Shown piece by piece: positions 57,862-64,000 of a DNA stretch of 64,000 bases; within the stretch, counting starts at the first letter, position 1; each line of letters starts with the position of its first letter. Location of the stretch: NCBI RefSeq assembly GCF_004792685.1, contig NZ_SRXT01000007.1, positions 186,001 through 250,000 of the forward strand, written 5' to 3'. Below the pieces are notes generated by a model, which worked only from the letters and a program-made list of their open reading frames with translations, made no database searches and was not told where the DNA came from. Both the position numbers and the translations under genes were made by a program. Source of the stretch: Sphingomonas gei. GTDB lineage: Bacteria > Pseudomonadota > Alphaproteobacteria > Sphingomonadales > Sphingomonadaceae.

Positions 57862-60005
57862 TCGGCTCCTTCCGGCAGCGGCGCGTCGACCGTGCAGACC
57901 AGGCCTTGGGGGCGGAATTCGATCCGCACCGTGCCGCTCAGCTCTGCGGCGAGGCCGCGTTCGATCATGCGCGTGCCGAAGCCCCGCCGCGTCGGCGTTA
58001 TCACTTCCGGTCCGCCGCGCTCCTCCCACACCAGCAACAGACGCGCGCGGCCCTCGGCCTCCGTCTTGGCCCAGTGGATGCGCACGCGCCCGTCGGGCTG
58101 CGACAGCGCGCCGTGCTTGACGGCATTGGTCGCGAGCTCGTGGATGGCGAGCGCGAGGCTGATCGCGGTCTTGGGCAACAACGGCAGATCGGGGCCGTCG
58201 AGTTCGAGCCGGCCGGCGTCGCGGCCGTGCGGGGCGACTGCGTCGCCGATGATCTGTGCCATCGACACGGCGCCCCAATGCTCACGGGTGAGCAGATTAT
58301 GTGCCTCCGAAAGCGCCGCCAGCCGACCCTCGAACGCATTCCGGGCGATCGCGGGATCGGTCACGCCCTTGAAGCTCTGCTGGGCGATGCCCTGGACGAT
58401 CGCCAATGTGTTCTTCACGCGATGGTTGAGCTCGTCGACGAGCAGCCGCAGATGCGCTTCGGCGCGGCGGGCCTCGGTGACGTCGCGCCCGATCGCGTGG
58501 AGCCCGGTGGGTTTGCCGTCCGCGTCGGTGGTCAGGCGCGAGTTGATCTCCCAGATCAGCGCTCGCCCGTCCCGCGCGCGTACGGTTACGGTCAGTCGCG
58601 TGCTCCCGCCCTCGCGCATCTTCTGGTTGAACGCGTCGAGCGCGAGCGCCAGCTGATCCGGGGCCATGAAGTCGGCTATCGACGCACCGACTATCTCGTC
58701 TTCGCTATAGCCCAGCGCGGCGAGCACCGCCGGGTTCACCGAGGTGATCTTCTGATCGAGCGTGGTGGTGATCAGGAAGTCGTTGGCCTGCTCGAAGATC
58801 GTGCGGAACCGCGCCTCGCTCGCGCGGAGCTCGTCTTCGGCGCGCTTGCGGTCGGTGACGTCGAACGACACGCCGACGAAGCGGCTGGGACGATCGTCGC
58901 TATAGTCGATCCGGCTGCCATGGCTCTGCAGCCAGCGCTCTTCATTGGTATCGGCGCGGCACACGCGATATTCGATCGTATAGGGTTCGCCGGTGTCGAA
59001 GCAGCGCTGTGCCGCCGCACGCACGCTCTCGCGGTCGTCGGGATGCACGCGTTCGAGCCATTCGTCGATCGACCCTCGGCCGTCGTCGCGTCGCGGCATC
59101 CCGAGCAGATCGAAGCGATTGGCCGACCATTCGCCTTGCATCGTCTCGAGATCGAGTTCCCAGCTCGCCATGCCGGCGCTTTCGGTGGCGAGGCGAAGGC
59201 TCTCCTCGCTCTTGCGCATCTGTGCTTCGGCCTCGCGACGCTGGGTGACGTCGAGCGTTACCGAGAGCACGCCGAACGGCTCGCCATCGGGGCGCCGGAT
59301 CACCGAGACCGAATTGTTGACCCAGACGATGCCGCCGTCCTTGCGGATATAGCGTTTCTCGTGGGTGTAGGACGTGCCCTCGGCCACGGCGCGGTCGAAC
59401 AGCGGCAGGTTGCGCGCGCGGTCGTCAGGGTGCGTGATGTCGAGCATCCGCATCCCCATCAGTTCGTCGCGGCTCCACCCGGCGATCTCGCAGAACCGCT
59501 CATTGACCAACACGAAACGCCCTTCGAGGTCGACCTGCGCGAAGCCAGCGGTCGACTGGCTGATGAATGCCGAGAGCTGCGCTTCGCTGTCGCGCAGCGA
59601 AAGCTCGGCCTCCTTGGCTTCGGTGATGTCGTGCGCGACGCCGATGAAGCCGATGTGCCGGCCCTGGGTGTCGCGGCGCGGCGAGGAAGTCGAGTGCAGC
59701 CAGCGCCACTCGCCCTTGGCGTTGCGATAGCGGCCTTCGAGATCGAAGGTGTCCATGCTCGCCTCGCCGGCGATCGACTGCGCGATCAGCCGCGCGGCGT
59801 CGTCGGGATGGATCACCCGGCGCCAGTCGAACACCAGCGCCTCGTCATAAGGGACATCGAGAAATGCCAGATAGGCGCGGTTGATGAAGCTGCGGGTGCG
59901 ATCGAGCCGCGTCACCCACACCACCACCGGCGCGCTGTCGGCGATCATGCGGAACTCGTCCTCGCCAACCGGCAGCGGTTCGTGCCCGGGCTCGGCCTCG
60001 CTCAT
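57858..60005 (-). CDS. Four-PAS sensor histidine kinase, HWE family
   Basis: 715 residues from ATG 60005; the ribosome-binding site is poor and in-frame starts upstream exist. Four PAS/PAC units in tandem (about 20-140, 145-265, 270-390, 400-515) are marked by HPDD (VIHPDDAARL, THPDDRARN, VHPDDRESV) and RDVT/DITE ends. The HWE kinase has His528 in ELNHRVKNTLA, REHWGAVSM, HELATNAVKHG (with the family Asn) and GFGTRMIERGL. No membrane helix is seen: a soluble sensor, perhaps for light, redox or a small ligand. HWE kinases often feed the general stress response of alphaproteobacteria. Confidence 0.92.
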   Translation of the reverse strand: MSEAEPGHEPLPVGEDEFRMIADSAPVVVWVTRLDRTRSFINRAYLAFLDVPYDEALVFDWRRVIHPDDAARLIAQSIAGEASMDTFDLEGRYRNAKGEWRWLHSTSSPRRDTQGRHIGFIGVAHDITEAKEAELSLRDSEAQLSAFISQSTAGFAQVDLEGRFVLVNERFCEIAGWSRDELMGMRMLDITHPDDRARNLPLFDRAVAEGTSYTHEKRYIRKDGGIVWVNNSVSVIRRPDGEPFGVLSVTLDVTQRREAEAQMRKSEESLRLATESAGMASWELDLETMQGEWSANRFDLLGMPRRDDGRGSIDEWLERVHPDDRESVRAAAQRCFDTGEPYTIEYRVCRADTNEERWLQSHGSRIDYSDDRPSRFVGVSFDVTDRKRAEDELRASEARFRTIFEQANDFLITTTLDQKITSVNPAVLAALGYSEDEIVGASIADFMAPDQLALALDAFNQKMREGGSTRLTVTVRARDGRALIWEINSRLTTDADGKPTGLHAIGRDVTEARRAEAHLRLLVDELNHRVKNTLAIVQGIAQQSFKGVTDPAIARNAFEGRLAALSEAHNLLTREHWGAVSMAQIIGDAVAPHGRDAGRLELDGPDLPLLPKTAISLALAIHELATNAVKHGALSQPDGRVRIHWAKTEAEGRARLLLVWEERGGPEVITPTRRGFGTRMIERGLAAELSGTVRIEFRPQGLVCTVDAPLPEGAE

Positions 60006-60078
60006 CCTTTGGTACGCACCCCCAACTCCGTGTCCCGTTATCGTACCTCTAACCTGTGGAAATTCCAACCGTAACCCC

Positions 60079-60951
60079 TCAGCTCCGCGGCATGGCGAGC
60101 ACCGCCCGGGCGCGCTTCAGATGCGGCATGTCGAGCATCGCGCCGTCGAGCCCGATCGTGCCCGCGCCGGGGTTCGCGTCGAACGCCGCGACGATCCGTT
60201 CGGCGCGCTCGATCTCGGCTTCGGAAGGCGAGAAGGCGCGGTTGATCACCGGCACCTGATCGGGGTGGATCGCCAGCATCCCGCGAAACCCCGCCCGCCG
60301 TGCCTTGGCGGCGACCTTGGCGAGGCCGTCGAGATCGCGGAAGTCGCCATGGATCGTCTCGATCGGCGCGACGCTCGCCGCCGCCGCGCCGGCGAGCGCG
60401 AGCGCGCGGAACAGCTGGTAGGGGAAGTCGTATTCGCCATGCTCGTCGCGATTGTCGGTCGCGCCGAGCGCGGTCGCGCTGTCCTCCGCGCCCCAGGTCA
60501 GCGCGGCGAGGCGCGGGCAGCCGGCATAATCGCCGAGCCCGAACAAGGCAGGCGCGGTCTCGGTCGCGACGACGATGGTGCGGATTTCGCCGATCGGCAG
60601 GCCGGCGGCGGCTTCGAGCGCGGTCAGATAATGGTGGAGCCGTTCGGCCTCGGCGCGCGTCGCCTTGGGGAGCATGATCCCGTCGGGCCGTCCCGGCACG
60701 ATCGCGGCAAGGTCGGCAAGGGCATGCTCGCTGTCGAGCGGATTGATCCGAACCCATAAAGGCTGCGCCCGCTCGGAACTGCGCAAATGCGCCGCGACCA
60801 AGGTCCGCGCCACTGCCTTGTTGGCCGGCGCCACCGCGTCTTCGAGGTCGAGCAGCACGAGATCGGCGCCGCTGCCGCCGGCCTTGGTCAGCTTGCGCTC
60901 CGAATCCCCCGGCGCGAACAGCAGGGAGCGTGCAATCAGCGGGTCGGCCAT
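60079..60951 (-). CDS. CitE-like CoA-ester lyase (HpcH/HpaI family)
   Basis: 290 residues. The opening RSLLFAPGDSERKLTKA, then LVLLDLEDAVAPANKAVAR, LWVRINPLDS, the metal-binding Glu in VVATETAPAL and GMLAIHPDQVPVINRAF, match CitE/malyl-CoA-lyase-type enzymes. It probably cleaves malyl-CoA, methylmalyl-CoA or citramalyl-CoA. It lies 73 bases before the kinase gene on the same strand with no obvious functional link. Confidence 0.85.
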   Translation of the reverse strand: MADPLIARSLLFAPGDSERKLTKAGGSGADLVLLDLEDAVAPANKAVARTLVAAHLRSSERAQPLWVRINPLDSEHALADLAAIVPGRPDGIMLPKATRAEAERLHHYLTALEAAAGLPIGEIRTIVVATETAPALFGLGDYAGCPRLAALTWGAEDSATALGATDNRDEHGEYDFPYQLFRALALAGAAAASVAPIETIHGDFRDLDGLAKVAAKARRAGFRGMLAIHPDQVPVINRAFSPSEAEIERAERIVAAFDANPGAGTIGLDGAMLDMPHLKRARAVLAMPRS

Positions 60952-61289
60952 GGATCCTCCGGTTTATCGGGCAAGACCTAGAGCGGGCAGCGCCGCGGGT
61001 AAACCGGGAGGAGCTCAAGCCGAAGCCGCGGAAGGTCCGGCGGCTCCGGCTTGCTCCCATGCGATGCCGCTCCCCGGGGGGAGGAGGGAGGCAAAGCAAA
61101 CAGGCAGAGCCGCTGGGAGACGGCGGCATCCGCACGGCCTCTCTAGGCATGCGATCCGGCGCCGTCCGCCCGGGAGAAGTCCGATACGGGATATTACCGC
61201 GTTAACCATCCCGACGTTCGCCGCTCTCGCACGGCGGGGTGTTTTTACCAGCCGTTAACGCTGATCGGTTACCTTGTCCGGACACGCAT
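60952..61289. other. Intergenic region with TTAACCAT motif, no gene
   Basis: 338 bases between divergent genes. It contains TTAACCAT (61202-61209), identical to the CtrA half-site of Caulobacter, and a second GTTAAC at 61254-61259, close before the REC-GGDEF-EAL start. A GC-rich stretch near 61035-61100 has short hairpins. No coding frame here is supported. Confidence 0.45.
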
Positions 61290-63152
61290 GTGGGGAACAG
61301 GCAGTTGCGCATTCTGATCGTGGACGACGAGCCGGCGATGCATGATTCCTATCGCCAGTGCTTCGCCGTGCCCGATTCCGGGACGCTCGGCGCAATGGCG
61401 GCCGAATTGTTCGGCGAAAAAGCGCCTGCCGAGCCCGCACTCGCCTTCGCCTGCGATCACCGGATGCAAGGCGTGGACGCCGTCGCCGCGGTGGCGGAAT
61501 CGCTCGAAACCGGCGCGCGCTATTCGGTCGCCTTTATCGACGTCCGCATGCCCCCCGGCATCGACGGCAAGGAAACCGCCCGGCGCATCCGCGCGCTCGA
61601 TCCCGACATCAACCTCGTCATCGTCACGGGCTATTCCGATTTCTCGCCGGTGGAGATCAGCCGCGCCGCCGGCCCCGCCGACAAGATCTTCTACATCGCC
61701 AAGCCGTTCCAGGCCGAGGAAGTCCTCCAGACCGCGACCGCGCTCGCCCAGCGCTGGAAAGTCGATCTCGACCTGAAGCACGCGATCGCCCAGCTCGAGG
61801 AGCAGAAGCTCGAACTCGCCGCCAACGAATCGCGCGCCATCCACATGGCGAACCACGATTCCTTGACCGACGCCCCCAATCGCCTCGCCTTCCTCCACGC
61901 GCTCGGCCAGGCGGTGAAGGGCCAGCATTGCTTCGCGATGGCGATGGTCGATCTCGACCGCTTCAAGCTGGTCAACGATACGCTCGGCCACCTCGCCGGC
62001 GACGAACTGCTCCGCATCGTCTGCAATGTGCTCCAGACCAGTTTCCGCGACGGCTTCGTCGCCCGCATCGGTGGCGACGAATTCGCGGTGCTGATCGAGG
62101 TGACCGGCGAGGACGATGCGGTGATGCGCTGCGAACGCCTGCTCAAATCCGTGACCACCAGCGTCAGGGTATTCGGCCATTCGGTCCAGGCAGGCGCCTC
62201 GATCGGGCTGATCCTGGTCGAGCCCGGCAGCATCGGCGATCCGATCGACGTCATGCGCCGCGCCGATCTCGCGCTCAACGAAGCCAAGCGCCAGGGCCGC
62301 GGCTGCGTCCGGCTGTTCGACGAGAGCATGGACGAATCGATCCGCTTCCGCCGCCAGATCGAAACCGGCCTGTCCGAAGCGATCGCCAAGGGCGAACTCA
62401 AATTGGTCTTCCAGCCGATCGTCGGCCGCGATCTGAACATCGCCGGGTTCGAAGCGCTGATCCGCTGGTGCAGCCCCGAATATGGCATGGTCCCGCCGGC
62501 GATGTTCATCCCGATCGCCGAGGACTCGAACCTGATCCACGAACTCGGCGACTGGGTGATCGACGAAGCGCTTGCCGCGCTGAAAAGCTGGCCCCGCCAA
62601 TATGTCTCGGTCAATTTCAGTCCGCGCCAGTTTCGCCGGCACAATTTCGTCGGGCACGTCGTCGAGCGTGTCGCCAGCGCCGGAGTCGATCCCGGCCGCT
62701 TCCAGATCGAGATCACCGAGACCGCGATCTTCGACAATGCCGAGCGCGCCGCGGAGATCCTGTTCAAGCTGCGCCAGATGGGCTTCCGCATCGCGCTCGA
62801 CGATTTCGGCACCGGCTATTCGTCGCTCTACAATATCCGCCGCTTCGCGCTCGATTGCCTGAAGATCGACCGCAGCTTCGTCGACGGCATGGGCCGCGAG
62901 CGCGAATCGGCCGCGATCGTCCATTCGGTGATCCATCTCGGCCGCGCGCTCGGCATGGAAGTCGTCGCCGAGGGCGTCGAGACCGCGGCCCAGCTCGAAG
63001 CGCTGCGCGTTGCCGGATGCAGCCATATGCAGGGCTTTCATTTGTCGCGCCCGGTCGATGCCGAGGAAGCGCTGCTGCTCGCCGAAAACGGTAGCCTGGC
63101 GCCTGTTCGCGTTCCGGAGCCGGAGGTCGCAGGCACCGGGACCGGCGGCTGA
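61290..63152 (+). CDS. REC-GGDEF-EAL bifunctional c-di-GMP protein
   Basis: 620 residues from GTG 61290 (GTG 61239 is a longer alternative). A receiver-like domain (LRILIVDDEPAMHDSYRQCF, FIDVRMPPGIDGKE, IAKPFQAEE) leads, via a coiled coil (LEEQKLELAANES), to GGDEF (RIGGDEFAVL intact, residue about 260) and EAL (FEALIRW, DDFGTGYSSLYNIRRF, EVVAEGVET). Both catalytic motifs appear complete, so it could make or break c-di-GMP, gated by phosphorylation. It is followed with 1-base overlap by a CHASE4 sensor, and TTAACCAT lies about 80 bases upstream. Confidence 0.93.
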   Translation: MGNRQLRILIVDDEPAMHDSYRQCFAVPDSGTLGAMAAELFGEKAPAEPALAFACDHRMQGVDAVAAVAESLETGARYSVAFIDVRMPPGIDGKETARRIRALDPDINLVIVTGYSDFSPVEISRAAGPADKIFYIAKPFQAEEVLQTATALAQRWKVDLDLKHAIAQLEEQKLELAANESRAIHMANHDSLTDAPNRLAFLHALGQAVKGQHCFAMAMVDLDRFKLVNDTLGHLAGDELLRIVCNVLQTSFRDGFVARIGGDEFAVLIEVTGEDDAVMRCERLLKSVTTSVRVFGHSVQAGASIGLILVEPGSIGDPIDVMRRADLALNEAKRQGRGCVRLFDESMDESIRFRRQIETGLSEAIAKGELKLVFQPIVGRDLNIAGFEALIRWCSPEYGMVPPAMFIPIAEDSNLIHELGDWVIDEALAALKSWPRQYVSVNFSPRQFRRHNFVGHVVERVASAGVDPGRFQIEITETAIFDNAERAAEILFKLRQMGFRIALDDFGTGYSSLYNIRRFALDCLKIDRSFVDGMGRERESAAIVHSVIHLGRALGMEVVAEGVETAAQLEALRVAGCSHMQGFHLSRPVDAEEALLLAENGSLAPVRVPEPEVAGTGTGG

Positions 63153-64000
63153 TGGCAATCGCGGCGCGATTGCGCCTGCCGCGGTCGCTCGGCGCCAAGC
63201 TCGTGCTGATACTCACCGGGGTCGGACTGCTCGGCGCGACTGCGCTGACCTTGCTGCTCGCCGCCGTCATCACCCCGAACTTCAATCGGCTCGAGCGCGA
63301 TGCCGTCGCCGCGCATGTCGCCCGCACCCGCGCCGTGGTCGAGGATCTCGCGATCAAGGTCGAGAATGCCGTGCGCGATTATGGCGACTGGAATGCGTCG
63401 TGGGATTATATGGCGGCGCCCAGCCGCGCGTTCGAGGAAGAGAGCTTCTCGACGCTGGCGATGGCCAATCTCGACATGGACGGCATGGCGTATGTCCGCC
63501 CCGATCGCACGATGGTGATCGCCCGCTGGATCGATCTCGCCCGCAAAGCCGAGCAACCCGCGATGCGCGACGCGCTCGCCGCGGCGATCAAGCAGCTCGA
63601 TTTCGAAGCCGCGCTGCATGGCCGCAGCTCGGCGGGCTTCTATCTCAAGCTCGGCGATACGCTCGCCGCGATCGGCATCGCCCGCGTCCGGCGCAGCGAC
63701 GGCAGCGGTGTGCCGCGCGGCTATGTGCTGATGGCGCGCACCGTCACTGCGGGCCAGCTGAGCATGTTGCTCCAGCTAAAGGCGAGCATCGCGGCGCCGG
63801 CCGGTGAAGTCATCGTCACCCCCAGTCCTTCGCGCACGCGCATCGCAGTGCCGATAGCGGGGCCCGGCGGACGCGCCGTCGCCACTGCGGCGTACAGCGT
63901 CCCGCGCGATCTCTCGACGCTCGGCAAGCGCATGCTGATCCTTGCGGTACTCGGATCGTCGCTGCTGCTGGCGGTGGTTTTGCTCGTGTTGCGCCGGATG
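63152..64000 (+). CDS. CHASE4-domain membrane sensor (3' end outside window)
   Basis: 283 residues are present, ATG overlapping the previous stop by one base. A first helix (LVLILTGVGLLGATALTLLLAAV) precedes a periplasmic CHASE4 domain (DYGDWNASWDYM near residue 75 is typical), and a second helix (MLILAVLGSSLLLAVVLLVL) ends at the window edge. The output domain lies outside; given its operon partner it may be GGDEF/EAL or a histidine kinase. Confidence 0.85.
   Translation, partial: MAIAARLRLPRSLGAKLVLILTGVGLLGATALTLLLAAVITPNFNRLERDAVAAHVARTRAVVEDLAIKVENAVRDYGDWNASWDYMAAPSRAFEEESFSTLAMANLDMDGMAYVRPDRTMVIARWIDLARKAEQPAMRDALAAAIKQLDFEAALHGRSSAGFYLKLGDTLAAIGIARVRRSDGSGVPRGYVLMARTVTAGQLSMLLQLKASIAAPAGEVIVTPSPSRTRIAVPIAGPGGRAVATAAYSVPRDLSTLGKRMLILAVLGSSLLLAVVLLVLRRM

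Noticed and set aside
57906..60074. 722-codon plus-strand open frame
   Set aside because: Exact antisense of the four-PAS HWE kinase, whose motifs are intact; the antisense product has no recognisable fold.
1..64000. CRISPR arrays, tRNA or rRNA genes, prophage, insertion sequences, toxin-antitoxin pairs
   Set aside because: No regularly spaced direct repeats, cloverleaf-like or rRNA sequence, transposase, integrase or toxin pair was recognised on reading both strands.

Overview
The window is GC-rich, densely coding DNA whose gene content fits an alphaproteobacterium of the Sphingomonas group. Supporting signs are a MucR/Ros regulator, a DUF2794 protein, an HWE-type histidine kinase with a single-domain partner, a DUF3649/PepSY/DUF3325 siderophore operon, an HPr-kinase-related 'HPr-rel-A' cluster and families of palindromic intergenic repeats. 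No rRNA, tRNA, CRISPR array, insertion sequence or phage gene was seen. It reads as a stretch of chromosome; genes run off both ends. Many long antisense ORFs exist only because of the high GC and were ignored.

Layout. 1-2.3 kb: FAD monooxygenase divergent from its MarR regulator across a perfect palindrome, a small membrane protein, and MucR. 2.6-7.0 kb: siderophore receptor operon behind a candidate Fur box. 7.0-11.2 kb: LacI regulator, a 55-residue membrane protein, an LplT-like MFS transporter, pgsA and moaD/moaE. 11.3-14.6 kb: peroxide defence (oxyR, ahpF, ahpC) with matching candidate OxyR sites. 14.8-20.8 kb: TSUP transporter, cysE, DUF2794, membrane and secreted proteins, an SDR. 20.8-28.0 kb: complete phosphate regulon on the minus strand, phoR-pstSCAB-phoU-phoB. 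28.0-31.9 kb: HPr-rel-A cluster (PqqD-like carrier, HprK-related kinase, nucleotidyltransferase) plus small proteins. 32.0-36.1 kb: gph-like phosphatase, glmU and glmS (UDP-GlcNAc supply).

36.1-50.5 kb is a surface polysaccharide locus. A plus-strand run makes CDP-4-keto-6-deoxyglucose (rfbF, rfbG) and an O-methyltransferase. Facing it is an eight-gene minus-strand operon, mostly joined by 4-base overlaps: aldolase, inositol-monophosphatase-like enzyme, Wza-like export protein, Wzz-like co-polymerase, GtrB-like GT2, GT-C membrane transferase, NAD-dependent reductase, YerE-like thiamine-diphosphate enzyme, and GtrA flippase. Together these suggest synthesis of a two-carbon-branched 6-deoxyhexose and its lipid-linked transfer to a glycan outside the membrane. 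This is the strongest candidate for an undescribed system here. The E1/E3 3-deoxygenation enzymes of the yersiniose pathway were not found in the window, so the predicted sugar would differ from yersiniose.

50.6-64 kb: LytM-type M23 peptidase, an ECF sigma/FecR/TonB-receptor signalling set, a Tat-exported phospholipase C, a four-PAS HWE kinase with its response regulator, a CitE-like lyase, and a REC-GGDEF-EAL protein followed by a CHASE4 sensor cut by the window end.
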